Shown here piece after piece: positions 24,973-35,450 of a DNA stretch of 64,000 nt. Source of the DNA: Ceratothoa steindachneri (taxonomy: Eukaryota > Arthropoda > Malacostraca > Isopoda > Cymothoidae); assembly GCA_963969495.1 (NCBI GenBank), contig OZ018324.1, forward strand, positions 141,232,355 to 141,296,354. The letters are read 5' to 3'. The notes beneath the pieces were generated by a model. The model saw only the letters and a list, made by a program, of their open reading frames with translations, was not told the origin of the DNA and did no database searches. The position numbers and the translations under genes are program-made. Each line of letters begins with the position of its first letter. Position 1 is the first letter of the stretch.

Positions 24973-25939
24973 ACGAGTTTTCCAATAAATCGGACCGATT
25001 TTAAATGTGAGTTAAGTTTAAGCATCTAATGATTTTTTTCTTTTATTTCAGATTTAACAACTTCCGTCGGTGGCAATTTCAACCATGGAAAGATTGACAA
25101 TCGAACAACGTGTTAAAGTTATTGAAGCCTATTACGAAAATGGACGTTAAAACAGAAACGCATTTCGGGCACTTCGCGATTTTTTTGGTCAACAAAAATG
25201 AGCAACCGAGAGTGCAATTGGGAAAATTGATCTTAAATTCAAACAAACGGGATCGTTGACAGATATGAAAAGGCCATTGCGTGCTCGTTTACGCCTTTCA
25301 GCTGAAAACTTTACTGCAATGCGCGAGAATGTGGCCAACGATCCAGACACCTCTATTCGTCATCGCGTGCAGGAATTGAACCTCTCTACCACAACGTTAC
25401 ATGGAATTTTGACAAAAGATTTGTCTGTACACGCTTACAAAATTCAATTGACACAAGAACTTAAGACTGCTGACCATTTCAAGCGCTGTACATTCGTCAA
25501 TTAGGGGCACGAGCAAAGACAAGCCAATGCACTAATGGCTTTATTGATTGAGAAGTTCCCATGTTGGATCATCTGTCGAAACAGCGAGGTCAATTGGCCA
25601 CCAAGATCGTGTGACTTGACGCCTTTAGATTTCTTCCTTTGGGGTCATCTCAAAAGTAAGGCCTATGCCAACAAGCCAACAATAATTCAACAGCTGAAGG
25701 ATGAGATAATAAGGCATATTGGTGAGATCGAGAAGCAACTATGTAAAGACGTCATCAAAATTTTTTACCATCGAGTGGAGGTGTATCGCCGAAGCCTTGG
25801 CGGACATTTAGTCAATATTATTTTTCATTCATAATTGCCATGAATCAATTAACATGATCCAATAGTGAAATCAATAAATTTTTACAATATCACTGTTTTA
25901 TTTACTGCTAAATTCGATCCGTCTTAATAGAAAACCCTT
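24973..25939 (+). mobile_element. internally deleted mariner-type element with both terminal repeats
   Basis: The left end reads TTTTCCAATAAATCGGACCG after TA (24971-24972). The right end, read inward, is TTTTCTATTAAGACGGATCG before TA (25940-25941). The two ~30-bp ends match at most positions, and both are flanked by TA as expected for this superfamily. The element is 967 bp, shorter than a full mariner because the middle of the transposase is missing. Confidence 0.85.
25085..25834 (+). pseudogene. mariner-type transposase, central catalytic part deleted
   Basis: From ATG 25085 the protein begins MERLTIEQRVKVIEAYYENG, the N-terminal helix-turn-helix region of a mariner lineage common in arthropods. 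It continues through SIRHRVQELNLSTTTLHGILTKDL and AYKIQLTQELK to FVN followed by a stop at 25501-25503, where the family has Trp. After a short stretch (QRQANA) it jumps to EKFPCWI and VNWPPRSCDLTPLDFFLWGHLKSK, so the region with the first two catalytic aspartates (about 165 residues) is absent. The third Asp in DLTPLD remains. There are also a stop after ENGR and a frame break near 25195. It cannot transpose itself but keeps ends that another transposase could recognise. Confidence 0.9.
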
Positions 25940-25941
25940 TA

Positions 25942-26640
25942 TCAATATATCTTCTAGCCATTCAACGACAAATACCCAGCGAATTCATATAGCACTATTA
26001 TCTATATTTGAGTGAATGTAATTTTCTTGTTTCTTGCTTCCAGTATTGATGGCTAACGGATTGGTCTTAATTTTTTTATCTTTTGACATTTTTACTCTTC
26101 TTGTTCTCCAAAGTGCTAATCAACATTAAATTTATATTGTTGTACGTTTTTGTATATGCCATATTCTGCGTTATTGGTGTAAAGTTGAAGAACATCCCTT
26201 TTATTCCTACTTTACAAAATAAATATTATGTTGGTAGTTGCACCTTGACATTTCCAGCACTTTAAATATCCTTTTTTTCTATATTTTATAGGTTTCAGTT
26301 ATCTTCCTTGTGAGTAATGAAGAGGGCTTCCATTTTATAAGCAAACAACCTTTTGGACATCAACTTTGTTGCTTTTCCCACGTTTCCATTGTTATTTTAC
26401 AAAGTTTTCCAGCATTAAGCTAATACAAGCTATTAAAGAAGAGAGCTCAATTGAAACTGCAAATGCTTGTAAGAATTAATGGTAGGCTTTGCGAATTTCA
26501 TCATTAGACATTAAATAGGTAAGAAAAGAGGGGTTTTTTTATTTATTTTGACAAAAATAGGAAATAGTGCAATTAATCAGAGCATTTTCAGGCCGCGTAG
26601 AAAATAATGACCACATGATAAGTGTCGTAGTTTAGCTGAG

Positions 26641-26723
<83 letters not shown>

Positions 26724-27075
26724 TTATATATATTTATTTGTTTTATTAATTTTTTAATAAACCAAATAACTTTAAATTGAGGCGTAGGTTCGTGCCTCAG
26801 TGATCGCTTGAGGATCGGGCTCTAAGAGTGCTAATCTTTATTTTTATTCTGGTGAAGGAATAAACTGGGTTTCTTTCTTGACTTTATCAAATATTGCCAC
26901 TTCAACTCGTTTGGGAATAAGTAAAACAGTGCATTTAGCAAAGAAAAATAGACTTTAATGAACATAACCCATCTCTCAAAATAACATACAATAAATACAG
27001 CTCTAATACACTTAAAAAAAGAAAATGGGATTACAGGGTGAGCTCTCCCAGCTCGCTTCGAGATAAAATTTTACG
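25942..27075. other. AT-rich stretch with (TA)n tract
   Basis: Contains a pure (TA)n tract at 26644-26719 followed by TTTATTTATATATATTTATT. No gene was recognised. Confidence 0.6.
26644..26719. repeat. (TA)n microsatellite
   Basis: Pure 76-bp TA dinucleotide tract. Confidence 0.97.
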
Positions 27076-27079
27076 GGGG

Positions 27080-28755
27080 GAACAAACAAACAAACAAACA
27101 AACCACTTTATTGCGGATTTCGGTGATCCCTAAAAAAAAAAAAAAATACATTACAATTTTAAAGTATACCACTATCTTACTGCTAATACTTATTCACCTA
27201 TTTACATGAACTGTTAATCTACTAATATTTAATATTGCCGGATTAATACAATGGGTAATATTTATCATGTGAGTAGTAATTTCAGAAAGATACCTACAGT
27301 CTAAGTGAAAAATACCAGACACAATTTTAATGGAGCTGCTTTCTAACCTTTTTAAAAAAAAACAATTACAAGTTTTCTGATTACTTCTTGAGGCGAAGGT
27401 ATATTTCTAAATACATACATTGGACTAGCTCTACAATACTTAGGTTCACCACACAGAATTCTGAGACAATTGTTATAGGCAACAATAAATCTACTATAGG
27501 TAACGTTTGCATAATTCCACCATAGATGAGCTGCGTAAACTGACTCACAATAAGACCTAAACAGTTTAATTTTTACACTTTCAGTACAATGTCCTAAATG
27601 TCTTTTAATCATGTTACTTTTTCTATACAGCTTGTTACGCTGGCGTTCTATAGCTAATGTGTCCTTGAGATCATCACTAATTATATGCCCTAAATACTTT
27701 ATATTGCTCACTATTGGAATTGTATTGTTACCTTGCTTAAAACTATCATATTTACAACATTTAAGAAATTTAGACTTAAAAACTAGCACCACACTTTTAG
27801 AACTATTAAATTTGATATCATTTTTTATCCTAAAATCATTACAAACGTTAATTAATTTATTTAGACCACTTGCAGATGGTGCAATTAGTGCAATGTCATT
27901 TGCATAAATAAAATGATTCGTTTTTGCATTACCTATTATACAACCTACTTTAATTTTGCCTAATTTTATGGATAAATCATTTATATACATACATAATAGG
28001 TAAGGAGAAAGAATTCTTCCCTGTCGAACACCATTACTTACGGTAAAGAAGTCAGATATGGTATTTGACCATCTTACACACATTTTTTGAGTAGCATACC
28101 AGTAACTAATTATTCTTATAATATATGATGGAACCTTAAATTTACTTAACTTATCTATTAGAACTCTGTGATTTACTCTGTCAAAAGCCTTTGACGCATC
28201 CAAAAAAGAGGAATATATATTGCTATTAAGACTATTATATTTTAATATCATTTCTTTTAATGAGTAAATACACGTATCTGTACCATGATTTTTCTTAAAT
28301 CCAAATTGGTTGTCCGTTGTTAAGATAAATGATTCTATTCTACTAAGTATGATTCTTTCTAAAATTTGACTACAAATTCTAGCTAAAGCAATTAGCCTAT
28401 AATTGGATTTTATAGTTATACTTTGAATTTTGTTTTTAATAATAGGTATTACCACAACAGACAACATGCTTTCAGGTAAGACTCCATGTACGAGACATCC
28501 AGTGAGACACATAGCTAATAATGGAATATTTTTTGCACTGCTAAATTTAATATGTTCAGCTTGAATTCCATTCAATCTACAAATTTTATTAACATGAAGT
28601 TTTCTTATCATGGTTGCCACCTCTTCGCATGATACTTAAACCTTTTTTTAGTTATCAGAGACTGCACAATTGTTGTTAATAGCTTTGTCCTTAGTCAGAC
28701 ATTCAATGAACTAATTTTTATGCACGGGGACATAAATAACAGGATTATTCTTTAC
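27080..28755 (-). mobile_element. 5'-truncated LINE with (GTTT)n 3' tail
   Basis: The minus strand contains a reverse transcriptase frame, a short 3' untranslated part with an A/T-rich run (27135-27146), and a terminal (GTTT)n tract whose plus-strand complement is the AAAC repeat at 27080-27102. Upstream of the open frame, readable protein (LTKDKAINNNCAVSDN) continues to about 28755 with stops. The endonuclease half is absent, as expected for incomplete reverse transcription. A tetranucleotide 3' tail replaces poly(A). Confidence 0.8.
27352..28620 (-). pseudogene. LINE reverse transcriptase with YAND active site
   Basis: A 422-codon open frame covering most of a LINE reverse transcriptase. 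It begins MATMIRKLHVNKICRLNGIQ, inside the N-terminal RT region, then has NYRLIALARICSQILERIIL (residues 73-92), QFGFKKNHGTDTCI (105-118), motif A FLDASKAFDRVNHRVL (139-154), motif B NGVRQGRILSPYL (196-208) and motif C at 239-242. Motif C reads YAND where the family has YADD, so one of the two metal-binding aspartates is lost. GRILSP also replaces the usual G-G/S-I-L-S-P. The sequence ends ..PQEVIRKLVIVFF. It resembles CR1/jockey-related LINEs, but I do not assign a clade. The frame is open, yet the enzyme is very likely dead. Confidence 0.9.
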
Positions 28756-28856
28756 TTACATAAGGTAATGGAGATTAATACCAGTTTCCAGTTAGAATAT
28801 CTTCGGGGATTTTTGTTCCAGAGAGGCGTAGCTCGAGTACTTTGCAGTTTGCTCCC

Positions 28857-28899
28857 CAAGATGGCGTTACTCCGGCCTAAAGGTGAATAAGTGACGTCA
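28857..28899. promoter_or_regulatory. YY1-like and CRE palindrome motifs
   Basis: CAAGATGGCG at 28857-28866 matches the YY1 site, and TGACGTCA at 28892-28899 is a perfect CRE palindrome. The two lie 25 bp apart, just upstream of the 5' side of the minus-strand LINE and inside a GC-richer segment. Short motifs like these occur by chance; the pairing is suggestive only. Confidence 0.25.
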
Positions 28900-29343
28900 C
28901 ACGGAATTTCGAGTTGGCGTAAGAGAATCAAAACAAAGACGCTGATTAGGCAGGTTGGTTCTCGTATGTTTATGACCTTGAAAAGGTTTCTAATCTTGGG
29001 ATATGTTTATATTCTTTTCTAGCGATTTATGTCTCGCTTATATAATTTCGATTTTGGATGAGAAATCTATCTAGTTTGAAGTTTTCAAACTCAGATAGAA
29101 TAAGATTTGGAGTCTTCAATCTGTGTAGGTTGATACTCACTAATCTTGATGCTCGAACGGCGCCAAGCTTCCGTGGTACAATCTGGTATTGTACAAACAA
29201 TGCAAATTCTCTTTAACATGCAATAATTTTGTACCGGTGATTTTTGAGTCTTCTTGTCGAACTCGAAAAATCTTATGTCAACCGGTGACTTTCTTGTCTC
29301 TTCGGTGGTAACGAACAAAAAGCCTTGTTTACACGGGTCATCC

Positions 29344-29686
29344 TGTTATATACCCAAATTACTCCCGCTGAGGTGGGTGGGGAGGGGGGCCTCGCCAGGT
29401 GGGACCTCAGGTTGGTCTCCTGTACTTTTGCGTCTTGTGGCTCGGAGAGGGGGTAATACGAGATCGGCAGTTTGCACTTTTGAATGGGTTGTTTATAAGT
29501 GCACCCTCGCCGGGCTTGCCTTTTGAGCTGAGGTGAGGGATCAGTCTCGTATCATTAACCCTTTTGCCCGTTCTCCTATGTTACCGGAGAACATCGGAGG
29601 TGCAAAGCTAAACCCAGATGTCTTTTGTTATTATTTCCTTAGACTCGATACATATATATATACTAATCTCTTACTATACCTCTACA
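29344..29686 (-). repeat. 3' LTR of the Ty3-type element
   Basis: Nearly identical to 31120-31504 outside the (TA)n tract and the last few bases. It contains only about 11-12 bp of TA repeat at 29652-29662. The strand is inferred from the adjacent polypurine tract. Confidence 0.88.
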
Positions 29687-30058
29687 TTCCTCCACCCTTA
29701 AGATGACCTGGGGGGAAGGGAATCGCCTGTGCTCTACGCAAAGAGCCCTACTCAAACATCTGTACAAAAAGCTACTTGACCGATAGTGGGAACGCTCCAC
29801 TCACATCACTCTTATTGATTGAATTATGTACTCCGTGCGCCTAATTAACACTTATCGTAACCGATTCTACGAAATACACAAAAAGAAACTACAACATTAG
29901 AGATACACTTATACGTAAAAAATAAACCAACTTAAAAAATTCTATCTACACACAAAAAAAAATACAGTAGGTAAACTATATTAACCTGGCATTACATTAT
30001 GGCTAAAGCTCTCAGTACGCCTGTCGCATACGCTGTTTCCCACATCGTGAGTTTTTGA

Positions 30059-30307
30059 CTAGAATAACATATGTTTAATGAATTTGCGGTAGCATGGGTC
30101 GGTTCCTACAAACGAACGAACTTGTTTTTTGGTTCGGGGTAGCGGCATCTTTATTATGGCGTCTACTCGATTCTGTCTAGTGGATAAACTGTTTTTCCCA
30201 ATTTCGACTCCTAGCTCAGAGATGGCCTCATCAGGAAAGTAGTGTTTCAGACGTTCCCGTCGTGCGAACGCGTTCGCAGGGACGCTTTGAGACGGCGCTA
30301 CGTGCAT
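30059..30307 (-). pseudogene. Ty3-type RT/RNase H junction fragment
   Basis: The 82-codon frame contains ELGVEIGKNSLSTRQNRVDA, then IIKMPLPRTKKQVRSFVG and CYRKFI. This is the hallmark junction downstream of Ty3-type reverse transcriptase (the L-G-x-x-V ... P-R-T-K-K-Q-V-R-S-F-L-G block before the RNase H domain). Everything up- and downstream in pol is missing, so an internal deletion joined this piece to gag-like sequence upstream and to the 3' LTR downstream. Confidence 0.85.
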
Positions 30308-30497
30308 GTAAGTGTCCTTCTCGTATAGGGGTAGTCACGTACACGTAGTCAGGATAGGAGGATGACTCCTTCCAACCACATACACATCTTCTTGCTTCTC
30401 CTTCTCTTTTAATCTTTATTTGCCTATTTACTATTGACTTTTCCCCTCAGGAATAGGGTTAACCTTCATCAGGGAGAGGAGATTGATCTTCCCGAAA

Positions 30498-31110
30498 TTA
30501 TTTGTTCATTTCTTCTTTCATTAAACTCTCTTTAGAATCGTCATTTTCTTGAAAGTAGCTTGGTACTCCCGTTTCAATCACTGCATTTGACCTTGAGTTT
30601 TCGATCACCAACTTTGTCTTCCGGGAATTTTTATTTTGAGGGTTTTGATCTAGGGGCGATTCTGCACATTTACTTTGATCTTGCAAAGATTTCTGAGTCA
30701 GAAATTTTTCTTGAAAAGTTTCTTTGATTGCCCTGTGATCAGGAGGAACTTGCTTGGCTACAGCTTGCTTATTAGGCGTATGTATTACTGTTCTTATATT
30801 TATTCTTCTTTCTTCTTCTTCATTCCCCTTCTTCGCTACCTTCCACTCCGGGGGTGGGAGTGACGGCACCGCATCCGTCGCCGTCTTGACGACTCGTGAA
30901 CATATCCCTTCGTCCACATGTTTCTCGGGCGAAAACAAATGGGTCGAAACCGGGTGTCTCTCATTCGCGGGTATCCGGGTGACTACTAATTGAGCTATCG
31001 GATTTGAGGAGAGCTGCGCGCTCTTGCCTATTAATACAAGGCAGAATTTAATAGGCACTGCTACTACGTCAGTCCAGCCAGAAAAATATTTTGAGTGTAT
31101 GTGGCATCGA
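30498..31110 (-). pseudogene. gag-like region of the Ty3-type element
   Basis: An open minus-strand frame (continuing as open frame into the LTR up to 31199) encodes a lysine-, glutamate- and asparagine-rich hydrophilic protein with segments SGWTDVVAVPIKF and KKGNEEEERRINIRTV. Composition and position between the 5' LTR and pol fit a gag or gag-spacer product, but I see no zinc knuckle or recognised domain. The true start is unknown; the apparent ATG at 31199 lies within the LTR. Confidence 0.5.
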
Positions 31111-31119
31111 ACTCCCGAC

Positions 31120-31421
31120 TGTATGTGGCAAATTACTCCCGCTGAGGTGGTCGGGGAGGGGTGCCTTGCAAGGTGGAACCTCAGGTTGGTCTCCCGCACT
31201 TTTGCGTCTTGTGGCTTGGAGAGGGGGTAATACGAGATCGGCAGTTTGCACTTTTGAATGGGTTGTTTATAAGTGCACCCTCGCCGGGCCTGGCTTTTGA
31301 GCTAAGGTGAGGGATCAGTCTCGTATCATTTACCCTTTTGCCCGTTCTCCTATGTTACCGGAGAACATCGGAGGGGCAAAGCTAAACCCAGATGTCTTTT
31401 GTCATTATTTCCTTAGACTCG

Positions 31422-31481
<60 letters not shown>

Positions 31482-31504
31482 TAATCTCTTATTATACCTC
31501 TACA
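31120..31504 (-). repeat. 5' LTR of the Ty3-type element, with expanded (TA)n
   Basis: Same sequence as 29344-29686, but the internal TA tract is about 56 bp long (31425-31480). At its inner edge the segment TGTATGTGGCA is tandemly repeated (31096-31106 and 31120-31130), enclosing ATCGAACTCCCGAC. Confidence 0.88.
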
Positions 31505-32285
31505 TTAAGGAAGAAAAAACTGGTAATGAAGAGAAAAGCCTGGACGTAAGAATGCATAGAAGATTATAATAACATCAAAAGAATGGATATTTAACCCCAT
31601 ATACAAGGATGTCAAAATCAAGGAGATTTTTACAATAAATCTGATATTCAGACTTGAGCATCCATACCAGTGGTAGAGGATTATTAAGTAGGAATTCCTT
31701 TGTTGGCCCAATGATGCATTGAATTTGAAATAAAACTAACATTGGCAAATGTTTATGTTGAACACTGAGGAATAGTTATACCACTTTAAATAAAAGCGTA
31801 ACTTAGTTACATGCAATAGGTACAAAATTATCACTCAAATGAATGATCTTCTTATATCCATGCAAATTCAATAACTGGACTGACATCACTGAATTCAAAA
31901 AATCAAACACTTAAGAACAGAGATAGAAAATTAAATCTCACAGGGGAAAATTTATGGCTATGCTAGGAAGCAAGTGGGAATTTCTGCACATAATCGTATA
32001 AAAAGCGTCCATATGGTGACAGTTTGCAAAGGCAAAAGTTGCTTTAATTACCTAATAGAATAATGATAAGCTAGATTAAAAGCCAAAATAAAATATATGA
32101 AAAACACCGAAAGTAGAAATATCGCAAAAAACAAAACAAAAAACTCCAACACAAGAATAAAAAAGCAAGAATGTATTCTCAAGTGTTAGGAGAGAACGCT
32201 TCCTTTCTCGGTGTAGGAACATGCAGCCGAAAACAAAGAGAGTAAAATTAAATATAGGTAGGCATCAATCTACAAGCAAGTCAGA
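31505..32285. other. stretch without recognisable gene
   Basis: AT-rich and A-rich sequence between the LTR element and the LINE relic; no motifs seen. Confidence 0.5.
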
Positions 32286-32689
32286 TAGTCTACAAGTCAG
32301 TGTAAACTAACCCCTTCCTACTACAAGGGAAAATTGATAGCGACCCATCTCGTCCTGATACGGGAACAGACAACGTGCGCAAGATCACCCAGACTGAATT
32401 AGTCTGAAATAATTTACTGAATAATCCAGGGGACAACGCAGTCGTAGAAATAAAGTGAAGGGTAGTGCCAGTTAAGCGAAATCGAAGACGATAGAGAGCC
32501 ACCTGAACCGTTGCAGCATTGAGGGTGAGTCCGTGAGAACACTGGGAGGCTATGGCACGGAAATTAAGTTTTCCTTATCTTTCCCTTTATTTTTTCAAAC
32601 AGCCAGGAGGGATGCCCTTTTTCCTACCATGTAGTCAATCTAATGAAGAGCTAAACTCTAGTCTGGTCGCCCAGACCTCACAGATTCTC

Positions 32690-32990
32690 TGGCGCTCTCA
32701 TCGGATTACAATCCCTGCAATTCCCCTATAGCCAGGAACCCAGCCGAAAATAATCATAACATCCAGCCGGTTTGCAGCAACCTGCGTGTTACTGATAGCG
32801 AAAACACATTGGATGTGGGCCTCAAATGCACCGAGAGTACTCAGGGTGCTTTGTGAGTCGCTAAAGATCACAATTCGTTTTCCGAACCTGGCACGACGCG
32901 TTATCACCCGTACCGAGTGGTGTATTGCCAAAGGCTCGGCTAACAAGAGAGTGGCAGTGCCTGGTAGAACCCAATGAATTGAAACAGAGG
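32690..32990 (-). pseudogene. LINE RNase H domain fragment
   Basis: The minus frame contains KRIVIFSDSQSTLSTLGAF and, after about 40 residues, GWVPGYRGIAG. These are the central and C-terminal motifs of the RNase H domain of I-type LINEs (S-D-S-Q and W-V-P-G-H-x-G-I-x-G-N). The His of the second motif is Tyr and the following N-E-x-A-D is lost. The domain would remove RNA from the cDNA hybrid in an active element. Confidence 0.8.
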
Positions 32991-33299
32991 GGATACAGCG
33001 TGTAATTTGATGCCATCCTATGAATTAGAGCAATCCGTATACACTAGCACGGATACTGCATCACATGAATTGGGCTAAAAAAAAAGCCGAAGCAATGCTT
33101 CTTATGCTGTGGGGGCTTTGAAAGCAGAGGCTTGGTGACAAAGAGTCATCGAGCGTACCGTCCAATGAGGCCGTATTTGAACAACCATAAGCAACACGGG
33201 CCAGAGAGCTGCACACAGATCAGGAATTAGTTCAGTAGCCTTAAGCCAAAGGGCTTAGGATATGATTAGCGTCACTTGTCTGCGAGTGGAATTTCTCCA

Positions 33300-34100
33300 T
33301 CATTTAAAAAGTAGGTTCTAATTGGGAAAGATGCGCAAGGCACCGATCTTCAGGAGGAGAGCTGGATCGAGTCCACGTTTCGCAATACACGCTAGAGTGC
33401 GGATTCATAAAACAGGCGTTCGGAGCCCAAATTTAAACACTCAAGTTGCTGAAAGTCCCGGACAAAGGAGGTCCATAGCGCTGGAACAAGAGGCCCCACG
33501 GTTGCGAATATCAGCCTTCCAGCTGAGGCTTCGGTTGAAAACAAGACCAAGGAAACTGAATAAATTTTCAAGGGATTCCCGTTCTGTAAAAAGAACGGGT
33601 CACGCTGAAGTCGTGGATTCAGAGTCGTGGTTCCAGAGATGGTATCAGGCGTAATACTTAGCGAGAACATATTAAGGGAGCACTTAGTTGAATACGTTGA
33701 TGCTCAGAAAGATGTGTATGAGACTGAGGACAATACACTGCAGAAAACCTCTTTCTGCATTATTTGGTCGAAGATGACTGCCTTTACCTGTAGGCGTTAT
33801 CATCGAACTCGCATAAACTAGTCCCCATCTCGTAGATATTTTGCATGATTCTTCTATCACCACGCGGTATTGCAGGCCTTATTCACATTGAAAAACACCG
33901 TCGCTTAGTGTTGTTTACGAATAAACGTCTTACAAATGGTATTTTCCAGTTGGAGGAGAACCTAAAAAGTGAAGTGGAAGTTTCGGTAGCCGCACTGTAC
34001 AGTATACAGGTCGCCTCCGTTATACAGTAAAAAAACTTGCAGACGCAGCAGAGAGTTTGAAAGATAACCGACGCGATAGCATGATATCCCTACAGTTTGG
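33300..34100 (-). pseudogene. reverse transcriptase relic of the I-type LINE
   Basis: Across minus-strand frames I read QLENTICKTFIRKQH, VFFNVNKACNTAW (damaged motif A, Asn in place of Asp), SVLSSV (remnant of motif B), ISGTTTLNPRLQRD, FSFLGLVFNRSLSWKADI and GASCSSAMDLL. The motif C position (Y-V-D-D) is too eroded to read. The order and spacing match the RT of I/R1-type LINEs and lead into the RNase H fragment at 32.69-32.99 kb. Confidence 0.75.
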
Positions 34101-34949
34101 AAGGAGCAGGCACAGTGGCCATTCGATCGGATTTTTGGCCGATATCCTCTGTCCAAGTCCTGTTGATAAGATCTATCATAAAGGCCATTACACTCTCACC
34201 TTAGTGCCAAGGCATGAAATGATTTTCCTCGTCTGGACCACACTCTGTGTTTGCTCAAAATGTCAATTCACTCAATGTAAAACCTGATGAAAGTATCTCC
34301 GCCCTTTCAGGTAAAGATGTGTCAGCTGCTTTCCGCAACATTACGGGAGAGAGGTCCTGCTAGAGCTTGGCACCGAATACTCTTAATCACTTTGGCAATA
34401 ACGGTCTTCTTTTTAAGTATGCTTGGCCAGAAGTGTGCGGGCGTGCTTCGAAACATACCGGAACTTAGCCCTAGCTCGACGAAATTCCCCGACAAAAACA
34501 GTTCTATTTGAGGGCTTTCTCTTACTTGCTTATACACCACGGAAGCTGTCGACGTGCAAACCCAATAAATATTCCATAGAAATTAGTTAGGCCACGGCAA
34601 TGAGTTTTCCAGAGACGAACTCAACCACTTCATCTATCCACCTAAACTCTTCGACTGAGACAAAGAATTCATTTATTTCCTGAAATTCAGACCAATGAAC
34701 CCATGCCAAGCACAACGCGCAGGCCCTCATGAGGGAGCGCTCCATAAAATAATATTTAAATTTCCAAGTGATCACTACAATGGAGGTCTTCTACCACCTC
34801 TGACTTCAAATCCGAGTGTCCTTCGGGGGATCACATTGATAGATCAAGACAAGAACATAAAATGTTTCTTTAGCAATGATCCGTAAACTCAATTAAACTT
34901 AAGACACCTATCTCCAGATGGAAGGTCAGCATGGCAAATACCGGACCCG

Positions 34950-35450
34950 TAAAATTGATTGAGTAGTTTGCGCAGAGTACGTAACTACCGTTCGAATCCA
35001 TAAGTTAAAGAAAGGACCGCTGAAACCGTGCCAGGATGCTGTCGAAGTCGGCTGATGGTGGAATATCGGGATAAATACCACTATGCCTCTTATCGAGCTT
35101 CAAAGGCACTGCTAATGTTTAAAGCGAAGTATTTAAAAGAAAGAGAAGAACAAAGACATTATATTGGGTGTAAATGACAGATCATCCTGCCCGGCCATAT
35201 CCCATATCGATGGAATTGCAAAATACTTATATACCAAGGTGATGGACCCAGCGCACGCGCACAGCTTGTTTTCGTGCAAAAAGAAAACTAACGTAGAAAA
35301 CGAGCATACAAGCCTTCGCAGCTCATCCAATTTGGCTCTTACACCAACCTTGCTATGCAAGGCTTTTTCTTCCTTCACCTCGAAAACTTTAGCCGGTGGT
35401 GCTACCATCCATTTCATCATTGGGTGATGGCGTAAGAGCTTTAGTAACAC
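34950..35450 (-). pseudogene. LINE endonuclease-like N-terminal relic
   Basis: The minus strand reads KLDELRRLVCSFSTLVFFLHENKLC, then DMAGQDDLSFT and, across a frame change, KYFALNISSAFEAR and YLSRYSTI. This parallels the start of an APE-type endonuclease in I-type LINEs (L-x-E-L-x-x-L-V ... V-x-L-Q-E-T; D-x-A-G-R; L-x-x-L-Q-A-V). Catalytic residues cannot be confirmed (Q-E-T reads H-E-N). Confidence 0.5.

Larger units (their letters stand above)
29344..31504 (-). mobile_element. internally deleted Ty3-type LTR retrotransposon
   Basis: Two direct repeats (29344-29686 and 31120-31504) enclose about 1.4 kb with gag-like and pol fragments on the minus strand. On that strand each LTR begins TGTAGAGG and ends in CA. 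A purine tract (minus AAGGGTGGAGGAA, plus 29687-29699) directly precedes the downstream LTR, as a polypurine tract should, which fixes the orientation. No target-site duplication is apparent, and no standard primer-binding site was found at the other LTR edge. Confidence 0.85.

Noticed and set aside
31096..31135. A tRNA gene or standard primer-binding site
   Set aside because: Only a T-arm-like stretch is present in the wrong sense for a primer-binding site, and no cloverleaf can be drawn.
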